This document shows, one piece after another, positions 11,501-21,874 of a stretch of 64,000 bases of DNA. The notes below the pieces were generated by a model, which saw only the letters and a program-made list of their open reading frames with translations, made no database searches and was not told the origin of the DNA. The position numbers were made by a program, and so were the translations under genes. How positions within the stretch are numbered: the first letter of the stretch is position 1; each line of letters starts with the position of its first letter. Source of the DNA: Hysterium pulicare CBS 123377 (lineage: Eukaryota; Ascomycota; Dothideomycetes; Hysteriales; Hysteriaceae); NCBI GenBank assembly GCA_000467715.1, contig AJFK01000050.1:62001-126000 (forward strand), in the 5' to 3' direction.

Positions 11501-14158
11501 GTGGTACAAGGTTCGATTAGCATTCTATTCTCTTGCCGCAGATTCAAACTCATACAAAACTAGGATACCCTTCTTTGCATTCAAAGCAGGGGCAGCGTAA
11601 TTACCAGGCGATCCGCTGGTATTCCAGCACTGATGACTGGCATCATTAGTGCTGACCCAGGTGGCCGCCTATTTCTCCTAGCAATGAGAGATCTATTCCT
11701 GGAAGCATCTCGGGAAGGCCAAGATTCGAATATTGATCAGAGCAACCTTCCTCAAGTTCATGCCTTGAATTGTGTCAAAACCATCTTTACAACTTCAAAA
11801 TTGAGCTCGGTCTCTGAAGCATACATTGGTAGCGGACTTGATCTTGCGGCACGAACGCTACAGTCGCGAATGTAAGTCGATTTCTCCAACGCAAACTTTT
11901 GAAATAAAATCTTATTACCTGCTAGTTGGCCCATCCGGAACTGTGGTCTGATGCTTTTCAAAGCCCTGATCGAAAGACTTCTTGGAGGCAGTGATGCTCA
12001 GGACTGGAAAGAAAGTGAGCTTTCGAAAACTTCGCGGCTATCATATAGCAGTTACCCCGGCCTCTTAGATAACCTAGCGGACCTCCTTTCGGCCAAAGAA
12101 GAGTCTGACGATGAATCTGAAAGCCACTACCAAGCCACTGAACGAGTATTTCCTGCTCTTCAGATCCTTCAGCAAGCGCCTCCACCGAGTTCCCACCGCT
12201 TACTGTTCAGCTCATTGGTGTCTGAGCTAACAAAGAGCCCACACTGGCATATACGCGATATGGCGGCTCGAACTCTGGCGTCGCTTCTCGAACCCACCGA
12301 ATGCCTGGATGCAATCAAACCTATATTGTCGGCTTTCACCAGCACCGAAAACTCTCTACATGGTCAGCTTCTAAGCTTAAAGTATTCATTCAAGAAATAT
12401 ATGCAATCTCCTCAGATTCTCCTTGCCAGTCAGCCCTCATGCTTGAGTTCTCGTTGTCTTTATTGCGCTGACTTTTCCTAGGTAATTTTGATCTAGCCCT
12501 GGGTGCAGTACTACACAGATACGACAACCTATACGTTCCCAGTAGCCACCCACTCACAAAAGCCGCGTATCTAGATGTAGTCAACGAGTGCTATCAATTT
12601 AGTCTTCTCCGGTCTATGACCGAGGGAGGAACTCACGAAATCTTTTCGGAGAAGATCCATATACTCTTAGGATTTGACCGCGAGGTACACTTGGCGCCGT
12701 CTGCTTCGACAAATACTATGGATTATGATGCCGGCACTGCTTTGCTTAGAAAGTCTCTAGGCACACATGCTATATTGCGGCGTCTTCATTCTTGCGACGT
12801 TCGAGAAATCCAAATGCTCCTATTGGATCTTGCGAAAGTTGATCCAGACTGTTGTTGCACGATAATAGAGGATACCATAGGCCAAGTTCTATCTCAAAGA
12901 GATGCCGTCGAGAGTATACCCATTCTCGTGGGTGTCCATCAGATGGCACTCGGCGTTATTGGCAACGAGGTCAAATCTAAAACTCATACTTTGACAGCTA
13001 AGCTACTGGCTAAAGAAGAGTGGAGAGCCGGTTTCTTTGAGCGAACTGACATGAAAGTCACTACGGAAACACTCAACGACCTTACCTCACAATATCTTTA
13101 TGGATCACCTTCGTCTATGGAGAGTGCTCTCTGCCTCTATGGTTACTTCCTCGATCATGAATTCCGCAGTTGTCAAGGCCATGATAGCGAATGCTTGCAA
13201 CGAATCGGCCGATACGTGCGTCTTTTGCGGAGGACACTTGAAGATGCTAATGTAAGCTACTTCCTCCTCTTCCATCTCTCTAGCTGACATCTCTGCGCAG
13301 TCTTTCGACGCGCGATACGCAGCCATTGTCTCGCTCTCCAGCCTGCGCAACATATGGTCCCTCCCAATCAACTCCAAACCGCTTTCTACTCTTCTCCTCG
13401 GCCTCTGCCTAATCCTGTACGATGCCCTCAACGACGACGACGATGAACTTCGGGAGCTCAGCGCTCTCACAGCAACACATCTCTTCACTGCTCACAGTTT
13501 TCTCCCTGGTACGGCATCCGCCGTACCCATCGTGACATCCCATCGTCTAGCTTCCTTCCTTGTCCAAGCTTTTCCGAGTTCCCAACCCCTTTGCAAAGAA
13601 GCCCTTCGCCGTCTACTCGGTACTTTTGATCTAACCTCCACCCTCTCCGCTAATGCTTTCCGAGCTGCCTTGGCTAGTGCTCGGAAAGAAGATACGGCAC
13701 TTTTCGTACAAGAGAAGCAGAATCTATTCCGAGATGAGAGTAGTGAGGTCATTCTTTGGTCTCGAGTACTGAAGAAGCTTGAGCCGGGAGCAGTAGCCGA
13801 GGACTTAATCAAAGGATTAAAATGTTGGGTTCTAGATGGGTTGGAGGCATTGACAGAGACAGCGAGGAAGGAAGCAGATGGTGCTTTGGGCTGGAGTAGT
13901 AAATCCGAGGTCTTTGTGCTTGGCTTGAGGGTTATCTGTGGGGCAGAGGTGCTGTTGGAGTGGGAGAAGAATGAGAAGGCAATTACTGGAGGAGCAGGGA
14001 TTCGAAAGAAGTTGAGGGCCTTTGGTGATGCTGGCGCAAAGGCTGAGGTGCATGAGATGTGGATAAGAATAGTTGAGAAGGTTTTGGAGGGGGAAGTTTT
14101 AAGGATCTTGAGGCATGTGAAGGGAGACATGATGAAGGTTATGGATGCACTGGGATGA
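8575..14158 (+). CDS. TRM732: THADA/Trm732 homologue, HEAT-repeat tRNA-methylation partner
   Basis: This family (DUF2428, armadillo/HEAT-like) includes yeast Trm732, which works with the methyltransferase Trm7 to 2'-O-methylate position 32 of tRNA anticodon loops, and animal THADA. Exons are 8575-8849, 8920 to about 9788, about 9854-10937, 10988-11510, 11564-11871, 11926-12428, 12482-13251 and 13301-14158, giving about 1,729 residues. The diagnostic DUF2428 core appears after splicing: ITRRSAGIPALMTG directly after the 11511-11563 intron, then WPIRNCGLMLFKALIERLLG after the 11872-11925 intron. The rest is helical repeats. The second intron is certain from the frame change, but its donor is ambiguous (9777, 9789 or about 9802). 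The 11511 donor is GTTCGA, which is unusual. The start could be a later Met in exon 1, since several follow within 60 residues. The protein is presumed cytosolic. Confidence 0.88.
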
Positions 14159-14694
14159 GCACATGGGAGGAGAGATAGACAAGTAGTCCGTCAGTAGATG
14201 TAAGAGAAAATATTAGATTGGAGACAGTAACTTCCGCGCATGGTGAAGTGAAAAAGGCGGAGAACGGTCTCGCCTATCAACTTTTCACTTCAGCGTCACT
14301 TATTTACCCACCACATCCACACTCAAAACAAAACATCCACCTTCTACTCCACAACACCTATCCTCCACAACCACTCACTCCACACAGTCCGTCACTCAAC
14401 TCAGTCTAACAGCTTGTTATAAGAAGCCTTCAACGCTAATAAACTGTGAAGTCAAAGAAATCCCTCCAATTTCCAGTCGTCCCACCGTTCGTCAAAACAC
14501 GTTCAGGCCGCGGCCTTCAATACAGTTCACCTCTGGACACCCAGCCTAAGGTCTCTTCAAAGCTTCAGTTCCAGTTAACGACATACAATCCAAAAGGCTT
14601 AGCTTCAATCATCTAAAGTCCCAGCTACCGCAATCTTCGCAACCTCCAAACACCTTCACTTCCGCACCTCATACTTCCCTCACCTCCCGAAAAC
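14159..14694. other. Intergenic, pyrimidine/CA-rich probable 5' leader
   Basis: From about 14290 to 14690 the plus strand is rich in C, A and T with runs such as CCACATCCACAC and CACCTCCC, and it leads into the ATG at 14695. This composition is common in fungal promoters and long 5' untranslated leaders. No ORF is supported. Confidence 0.4.
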
Positions 14695-14904
14695 ATGAAG
14701 GGCAACGACACGATCATCCTCATACTCTTCGCCATCGCCGTCCTCGCGTTGGTCGTGGCATGGTGTATCACTGGCAGATGCACGAAGCGGATGCAGGCGT
14801 ATGCGGAGTGGAGGCATGCGGCTCGTCAGTCAAGAAACGGGAACAGCAATGGAAGTTCTGGTAGAGCCAACGGGGACGGAGCTGCTGCTGCAGTGCCAGT
14901 TTGA
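14695..14904 (+). CDS. Small single-pass membrane protein (69 aa)
   Basis: The protein has 69 residues. Residues 5-26 form a clear hydrophobic transmembrane helix (TIILILFAIAVLALVVAWCI). A basic stretch with Cys, Arg and Lys follows, and the tail is Ser/Asn/Gly/Ala-rich. The positive-inside pattern suggests a cytoplasmic C-terminus. No family is recognised. The pyrimidine-rich leader upstream and a similar membrane protein immediately downstream (hydrophobic helix then low-complexity tail) make a real gene more likely than chance. There is no intron. Confidence 0.5.
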   Translation: MKGNDTIILILFAIAVLALVVAWCITGRCTKRMQAYAEWRHAARQSRNGNSNGSSGRANGDGAAAAVPV

Positions 14905-15620
14905 GAAGACATCGACGGTGGACAGAGAACTGGGGATGAAGAACTAGGGAAGGATGTTATTGTATGGTGGGCACTGAGTTGATACGACATACGGTGGGAA
15001 GTCAAAGCAGTGGAACCAGAAGAGATGGCGGCACAGTTGTTTGGGCAAATGTTCGGCCTAAGCTTTGTTTTCAAAGGAGGCATAATGAGATGAAATGGGT
15101 CAAGTCACACTGATTGAGATGGAGTTTGTCACGAGATAGTTGATCGGAGAGTCCAGACAAGTCACGAGAAAGGACAAAACTTGTAAAAACAATCTTGCTT
15201 GTGGATTGGGCTATCGGAAAAGCTTTGCGTATGAATATAACAAACGCGAGAAGATGGATCGTGTGTAGCTTGTGAGACAAATGCAATTGGGAAATTTCGA
15301 ATTGAAAGCGAAGAGACGGCAAACTGCCAGACGTGAAGATGAAATGAAAGAAATTCTCAACTGAATTGAATCAACCAGATATGCGAAGCTGAACAAGCTT
15401 TTGTTGTCTCGTTCTCAAATGTTAGATTTCCTGCACCAACCCTGCCGGTTATGATGATGTTTGCTTCCGTGGCATGTGGTTTCACAGCCAAGCAACAAAC
15501 TCGGGAACTCGTTAGTGACAAACCGGAGGAATACCAATTAAGATATAACTATGATCATGGATGCTATTCCACTTTTTGGCATTCTAGCTTCAGCAATCTT
15601 TGTCCACTCCCTTCTTCGCG
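14905..15620. other. Intergenic
   Basis: About 715 bp lie between the two small membrane-protein genes. Short ORFs on both strands show no conserved features. I see nothing specific. Confidence 0.35.
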
Positions 15621-16448
15621 ATGGGTGCCTCAACAGTAGTCATCGTCTTCGCAGCCATCCTAGGAACAGCGATCGTGTGGACGGCAATCTGGTTCCTTCA
15701 CAATATCATCCATCAGCGACACCTGGATTCCAGAAGCAACCTTACCCAGCGCGAAAACTATGGAGCGGAAATGGGATATAAGCATAGACAGCCTCGAAGA
15801 AAAAGAAAGGAACATCCAAGGCACCCACCAGTGCATGACACAAGACACCCAGCGCCGATGGACGCCAGGTATGAGCCAGTCTTACAACCAGAAGCAAAGA
15901 TGCCAAGGCATGGGCCGCCACCTCCTACCAAGAGATACCTGCCGGCCAGTGATGCCAGATATGCACCTCCTTTCGTTGAATCAGCACAGGAGCTCCAATA
16001 CCCGCCACCAGTTGTGAACTACGAGCAACTGAGTCCGCAGCCAGCACCACGACCTAGCCATGCACATGTCGATTATGTTGCCGAGGTGGATGAATTGCCG
16101 GAGTTTTTGTTTGGGAGGCAGACGCAGGCGAGGAGCCCTCCGCCGAGAGGTCGTCCGCCAATGGATCGAGGCAGTTCATCAAACGTCTCTGAGGATTCAG
16201 ATTCTGGGGACGAGTTACCTATACATCAACCAACTCATCCTCATGGTCCCAGAGACGGCGGTTGGGCAGCTATGCGACCACCACAGCAGCCTGAGTCTCC
16301 TGGGCACAATCGTTTCCAGATGCCATCCCCGCGAGTGTACACAGTGCCCAGGTACGCACCATATCCCAACGTACGGCGACCGAAAAAGAAGTTGAGTTCA
16401 TTAGATAGGGAACAGAATCGCTTGACACCGAGTAATACTCCTCCATGA
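15621..16448 (+). CDS. Single-pass membrane protein with Pro/Arg-rich tail
   Basis: The first ATG of the open frame is at 15621 (MGASTVVIVF), giving about 275 residues. Residues about 3-26 form a hydrophobic helix ending in WFLHN, followed by a strongly basic Lys/Arg/His stretch and a long disordered Pro/Arg/His/Ser-rich region. This topology fits a membrane anchor with a cytosolic tail. No family is recognised. It shares this plan with the 69-aa protein upstream. The Ser/Pro-rich ORF 78 bp downstream might be a further exon, but no donor-acceptor pair that preserves frame is obvious. Confidence 0.55.
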   Translation: MGASTVVIVFAAILGTAIVWTAIWFLHNIIHQRHLDSRSNLTQRENYGAEMGYKHRQPRRKRKEHPRHPPVHDTRHPAPMDARYEPVLQPEAKMPRHGPPPPTKRYLPASDARYAPPFVESAQELQYPPPVVNYEQLSPQPAPRPSHAHVDYVAEVDELPEFLFGRQTQARSPPPRGRPPMDRGSSSNVSEDSDSGDELPIHQPTHPHGPRDGGWAAMRPPQQPESPGHNRFQMPSPRVYTVPRYAPYPNVRRPKKKLSSLDREQNRLTPSNTPP

Positions 16449-16525
16449 CCCACACATAGCATGTATGGGAATGCTTCAGTTTCCCTAACATGTTAGCTCG
16501 TGTACTGTAGAGATGTGCTGACTTT

Positions 16526-17170
16526 ATGGGGTCTAATGTAGTCATCGAAAGTCACTCTCCCGCTAGTATTGTGCGTACTGCTGAAGTTAGCACTAGCGAT
16601 GGACCACGAAAAGTCGAGATGTCATCGCCGATCCAAGAGTCTGAGGACATTCAGCAAGAAAGTGGCGATGTCGAGAATGGCATTGCAGGCAGTGTATTGG
16701 CCAGAGAAAGTGATGACCAGGCGCATTCGAAAGCAGGAGAGCCGTGGGACGACGCCTCAGACAGAAGTATACCTCCAGAAAGAGGGACTATGGCACCTCC
16801 ACCATCGCCTCAGTCTGAGAGGGACCCGAGTCCGGGAATGAGGCCGATCTCGCCAGATATCAACATACAAGCAACCCGAACAACTCCAACCGCGGGTCTC
16901 AGCAGTCCCAATGCTCCATCAACCCTTGTACCAAGCTTGCATATGAGCGACGTGGTTCACAGCCCTCATCGCAACGTCTACCCTCATTGGTGGATGCAGC
17001 ATCGGGCTGGAGGAGAGGGAACCCCTGAGATTGAGCCTGAGATTGAGGCGATGGGTCGCGCAGACGCTGTGAGCGATAGTGAGCGAGGACGTCGGAATAG
17101 TAGTACAGAGGCATTGGTTGGGAGAAGTGGGAGGGAACCGTCGATTATGTCTTCGTTTGCTGGCTGGTAA
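16526..17170 (+). CDS. Ser/Pro/Glu-rich hypothetical protein (214 aa)
   Basis: An open frame starts at ATG 16526. The protein is acidic, Ser/Pro-rich and probably disordered throughout, with several SP and SPP dipeptides that could be proline-directed phosphosites. There is no domain. A branch-like GCTGAC at about 16518 followed by TCTAATGTAG at about 16530 resembles an intron 3' end, so this could be the last exon of the membrane-protein gene just upstream. I could not find a matching donor in the right phase, so it is listed separately. Confidence 0.45.
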   Translation: MGSNVVIESHSPASIVRTAEVSTSDGPRKVEMSSPIQESEDIQQESGDVENGIAGSVLARESDDQAHSKAGEPWDDASDRSIPPERGTMAPPPSPQSERDPSPGMRPISPDINIQATRTTPTAGLSSPNAPSTLVPSLHMSDVVHSPHRNVYPHWWMQHRAGGEGTPEIEPEIEAMGRADAVSDSERGRRNSSTEALVGRSGREPSIMSSFAGW

Positions 17171-17615
17171 GATGAGTGCTTTATTCTGTGAGTAGTGTAC
17201 ATGAATGAAAGAGGAACAGAGATGAACTGTATGATATGCGATTGTTTTTCCGATGCGATGATCGCTCTTCTCGCCGTCTTGATATAGTGACTCCAGAGGA
17301 ATATCTAGCCCTCAAGGGACGGCAAAGGGTCGGACGCAAAGCTTTCCGAGGCCGAACATGGCGGAGAAGTGAAGCCTAAATGCGTAGATGGATTGTGAAA
17401 GTGAATGGTGAGGCGGAGAAGCAGACACGCCGCAAGCGACGTCACGTTCATCCGCCTGCAGCCCAGCACCAAGGACGTCAGGCGTGAAGCTATTCTACAT
17501 GCCAACCTCCCCATTCCCCACCACAGCAAGCACCCCATACATGTAGACCCCCATACTTCACCACAGGAACTGCCCGCCACTGTAATTCGACCATCGCTCT
17601 GGACTTTGTCTGAAC
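17171..17615. other. Promoter region of the sorting-nexin gene
   Basis: 445 bp lie upstream of the ATG at 17616. A CT/CA-rich stretch at about 17500-17590 (CCCCATTCCCCACCACAG) resembles a fungal core promoter. I see no other feature. Confidence 0.35.
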
Positions 17616-19839
17616 ATGTGGGACGACGAAGATAACAATCCTTACGGCTCCTTCGCTCGTCATGATTCCAATACCTCCGACCTCCCGCACGCAGCTTCGC
17701 CTGGCAGCCGTATGCGACTTTCAATCCTTCTTCTCCTCTGTTTGATCCAACATAGCTGATTCGTTGCACAGTGCCCTATCGACCTGCGACACCTCCATCA
17801 GCAGCATCCTCGTCGCCCCGCAATGAGTCGCCAGAGTTCATTTCGCAGCCTCGGGACATGAGCGATGTCGAATACAATGACGAGCCTTCGAGAAGCACAC
17901 AGATTGAGCCAAAGAAGGGCGGCTATGACAGCAGGATTGAGCAGGTTCTCTATGAGAATCCGGACATGCCAATCTTGATCACATATGCTGGGAAGAATCT
18001 GGAGAGCGGCGGAAGCTATATTGCTTATACTATTAGGACTGGCGTAAACCTCACTTTCGAACCTGAATTAAATCTGGAATCTAAATAACTGTTGCAGGAT
18101 CTCGAGGTCCGAAGGAGATACTCCGAGTTTGCCTCTCTCCGCCAGACGCTTGTCAATCTCCACCCCACCCTGATAATACCACCCATCCCCGAAAAGCACA
18201 CAATGGCAGATTACGCGGCGAAACCTACCAAAGCGAAGGAAGATGCAGGGATCATCGAGTTAAGAAAGCGCATGTTGGCAGTATTTCTCAATCGATGCAG
18301 AAGAATGAAGGAGGTTCGAGAAGATGGAGTGTGGTGGAGGTTCCTTGACCCAAATGCAAGCTGGGTATGGTGCCCTTGCTATTCTCTGAGGACTGAACTA
18401 ACCATTCCTTGATTTCAGAGTGAAATACTCCTTTCGCACCCTGTGGCATCGATTCCTAAATCCGTACTAAAAGCACCTCCCTTGGACACCGCAAACCCTA
18501 CATCAGCTCACAATTTCCTTCCCATACCCTCATTATCGGCCAAATTGAAGACATCAGGTGCTATGAGCAATACCGGAACACCCACATCACCTCCAAATCA
18601 CGCCGCCCAACCTTCAGCCGCAGCCCACACAATACCAGGCCCACAAATCTTCGGTCGCTTTCCTCCACAATCCCAAAATTTGTCTGAGGAAGAACTCGAT
18701 CCATATTTCGTCAACTTCGAGGCATCTTCGAAAGAATTGGAGAATCTACTTCAAGGTAGCATGGAAAAGGTCAACCGCCGGACGCTGTCGCATCTCACGT
18801 CCTGGGGCGACGACATGGCCGAGCTCGGCGCCCGCTTCAACGCATTTTCTCTATCCGAACAATCACAATCGCTCGCCGCAGCCATTGAAAAAGTAGGACA
18901 AGCTGTAGACTCAACCTACATCGCAACCGCCGAACTCTCCTCTTCCCTCAGCGCAGGTTTCGCGGAGCCGATGCGGGAGAGCGCACAATTTGCAGGCGTG
19001 GTCCGAGGTGTACTGCGCTATCGTGTCCTTAAGCGTATTCAAGAAGAGATGACAAAAGACGAGCTCGAAAGAAAGCGCGCCCTTCTCGAATCCCTAGAAC
19101 GCAGTGAAGCAGAAGCCAAACGTCTCGAACAGCATTTAAGCGGCAGTACCTTACAACCAGGTCCCCCTAGCCAAGGCCGATCATTTTCCTCGGGGTCGCA
19201 GCGAAATAGCGAAGAGCGACGACGAGAAGAAGATACCGCGTCCATAGATTCGGATTTCCCCCCAACACACGGTGAATCCCAACCGCCCTCGTCAACACAA
19301 GGGGCGCCTGCGCATTCGGACCCGTCTAGTCCGAGCAGCCCGCATAAGAAGAGCCCGAGTGGGAATTTTGTTACCAGCAAAATATTTGGGAGAATTACTC
19401 ATGCGTTCCAGGGTATGGCGGACGTAGATCCGGAGAGAACGAGGAGAGACCAGATTGGAAAGACTAGGGAGAGTTTAGAACAGGTGTGTGCAGTCCTTAA
19501 TCTATGACGAAAGAAGTAAGTACTGACTTGTGGTGCACAGCTGGAGCAAGCCGTAGTGGTTGCAGAGAAAGATACCAAGGATGCAAGTCAGGGCGTTCTC
19601 AAGGATTTGAAGAGGTTCCAGTTGGAGAAGGAGGAGGATCTGAAGCGGTATATGGTATGTGTGCTCTTCTCCCTTTCCCTCTACTCATTCCCCCAAAGGT
19701 GTCTTGAATAGTGTCTGATATGTGATAGATCGCCCTCGCAAAATGCCAACTCGATTGGGCAAAACGGAGTAAAGCGGCCTGGGAGGAAGCCAAAACCGAA
19801 GTACAGAACATTGATATGAGAACCACACAGGAGATATAA
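17616..19839 (+). CDS. SNX41: Sorting nexin Atg20/Snx41 (PX-BAR)
   Basis: Atg20/Snx41 proteins bind phosphatidylinositol 3-phosphate on endosomes. They act in retrieval from endosomes to the Golgi and in selective autophagy, and in filamentous ascomycetes one protein often covers both yeast paralogues. Exons are 17616-17709, 17772-18043, 18098-18364, 18419-19483, 19541-19654 and 19729-19839, giving 640 residues. The start is chosen because exon 1 encodes MWDDEDNNPYGSFARHDS, the typical N-terminus of this family, and it is short. The PX domain covers about residues 60-210, with the lipid-binding RRRYSEF created at the 18044-18097 intron and a PPIPEKH loop after it. The C-terminal half is a helical BAR-type region interrupted by a disordered Ser/Pro insert (about residues 480-540). 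All five introns are 54-74 nt with canonical borders. Confidence 0.92.
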
Positions 19840-20114
19840 GGGTACAGATCGTGAACTTAGCGGATGAGCTGTTGGCTGCAAGCAGAGCATGGTGTATCAA
19901 GCTGTCACGACAAAGCTAGTTTTGGTTGTATTGCTCTACACATGCTAGAGAGATAATTAATACGTGGTTCCCACTGTTGCACTCGGTACAGATGCCATTC
20001 CATTCAGTGTTCACGATTATCTTTTTACTGTCTCCTCCGTTTCACTCGTCTGATCCGTTCTTCCTCACACCAACCACCCTTCTTTTCTCAGCTCTCTTGA
20101 TCAAAGTCGCCTCC

Positions 20115-21218
20115 TCATGCCCCCAACCCTTCCTTTAATGCCCTCCCTGCTTTCTCCACCATCTCCCATCCCCTCTTCACCACCCCATTTAATGCAAGAA
20201 TCGAATGCGTTCCTCCCTCCACAATCTCCATTTCCACCTTTCCCCCCAACCCATTGACGCGATCCGCAAACCGAATGGCCTCCGGCGCGAGTAAATCCAG
20301 CTCCGAGACCGCAATCCACGACTTCGGCAACCTCGCCAACAAGCTTTCAGGCGCCAAATTAGGGGAAGCATCCCAAGGGAGAGGAGTAGGTAGGTTTCTC
20401 GTAAGATACAAGTTCCGATACCAGTGCATGCGGGAAGGGGTTAACCAAGGTGCATGCCGATTGGGATACCATACAGAGGATTCTGTATCCGCAGTTGCGG
20501 TGTTATCGATGACGGGGACGATCAGCAGGAGGAAGCGGATGGGGAAGGCAAGTTCGAAAGAGGGTTCGAGGGATTTGAGCGCGAGGACGAGAGCGAGATT
20601 GCCGCCTGCTGAGGCACCTCCAATTGCTATTCGCGAGATGTCGAGATTTAGGAGAGTGTGGCCGGGACCATAGACCCAAAGGAGCGCGGTGATGGCATCG
20701 TGGACGGCGGCTGGGTAGGGGTGTTCGGGGGCGAGGCGGTATCCTACTGTTACTACCGCACATCGAGCTTCTATTACTCTCCGACCCATCCATCAGCGAA
20801 TGTCTTGGAGGCCGGTCGACTTACGAAGGAGATGGTCTACCATACCTTGACATAAGAAGCTACAAAAATCGTTCTCACTCTCAATCCCACCAATAGCCCA
20901 CCCACCTCCATGAAACCATAGCGTCACAGGCCATCCATCATTACCCGCTTCTCCTTCAGGCACAAATATCCTTGCTTGGAGATGAGATATCTCGATATCC
21001 CTCACTTGGCCGACAGCAACGGGTTCAGAGCTCCCGGGAGGAAGCGATGGAGTCGTTCGTGCGGTACCATCCCAAGCCTTGGAATCCTCCCTTGGTACAT
21101 ATTGTATGTACATTTCGTGAAATGTGACATATTCGGGGTCTAACTTTGCTTGAATAGAGGGATGGATGGGTTGGTGAATGATCCGTTGAGATTGATCGGA
21201 AGGGAGTTCGTCTACCAT
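20115..21218 (-). CDS. Alpha/beta hydrolase (hormone-sensitive-lipase-like family)
   Basis: Exons are 20846-21218 and 20115-20770 with a 75-nt intron, giving 342 residues. The start is the first true ATG of the frame. The oxyanion-hole motif HGGGW is at residues about 103-107, and the nucleophile motif GGASAGG (Ser about 178) lies in exon 2. The acid is likely in ELDLLAPEA and the histidine in GGTHS near the C-terminus, so the catalytic set is complete. The splice site is supported because it joins CQ to EARCAVVTVGYRLAPEHPYP, the usual strand after the oxyanion loop. There is no signal peptide, so a cytosolic carboxylesterase or amidase is inferred. It is divergent to the isochorismatase-like gene, forms the left end of the proposed catabolic cluster, and has a TTGCCGG element in the shared promoter. 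Confidence 0.9.
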
Positions 21219-21874
21219 GTTGATTACTACCTCTTCTTCTCTCTTAATTTGCACTATGATGACGAGATATAGATATCATGCGAAGAGACTGGTTTGCCTC
21301 CAATGTTATGGGCGAATACTCTTGGCTCTCGTCTGCTACGTTCACCCATGAGACCCCCGTGTTTGCGATTCTCGTTTTCCACTCTCCAATTTGCTCTTTC
21401 AATGTTTCCGCGATTGGCTTTCTCACAGTCGTCCAAGAAGTTGGCCTATAGTACAACGTTATCGCCTAATTATCTTTTCAAGCCACAATCTGAAAGAAGT
21501 GTGAAGGTGATGGTTCGGTGTATTGGTGTAATAGTGTAGCCGATCGGGCGTTTTCCTTACTAGGCCGGCCGGAACTCTTGCCGGACTGATTGCCGAGATC
21601 ACCATTCATTATCATAGTCTGAGATAAGCTATACAGCGTGTTCGTTATCAATCATAGAATAGCAGAAAATCTCGTTCAATTACCGTTAGTACTGAAGTCC
21701 TTCTAGGAAGAAAGGACATGACCCGAGCTTAATTTTAAGGTCAATTTTCGATTCTCCGTAAAACAATCTATGTTTACACTTCCATCGGTTGGCCTCTCTG
21801 TCATTTGCATCCTTGCTGTCACCTTGTCCTCACTCTGCTAGCACCAGCTCGAAAAGTTGCCAATACCTTTGGGT
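21219..21874. promoter_or_regulatory. Divergent promoter of the hydrolase and amidohydrolase
   Basis: This 656-bp region is shared by two divergently transcribed genes. It contains GGCCGGCCGG at 21563-21572 and TTGCCGG at 21578-21584, the reverse of the CCGGCAA element found in the other cluster promoters. Regulation by the cluster's Zn2Cys6 protein is inference. Confidence 0.45.

Noticed and set aside
13492-14130. 212-codon minus-strand ORF opposite the last THADA exon
   Set aside because: It is the antisense reading of a confirmed exon, Ser/Leu/Pro-rich with no motif, and its frame depends on codon bias of the real gene.
15621-17170. Joining the two ORFs into one spliced gene
   Set aside because: An acceptor-like site exists near 16530, but no donor before the stop at 16446 gives a matching phase with a credible border.
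17305-17769. 154-codon minus-strand ORF over the sorting-nexin promoter and first exon
   Set aside because: Composition is Arg/Cys/Ser-rich without motif, and it overlaps the well-supported start exon of Atg20/Snx41.
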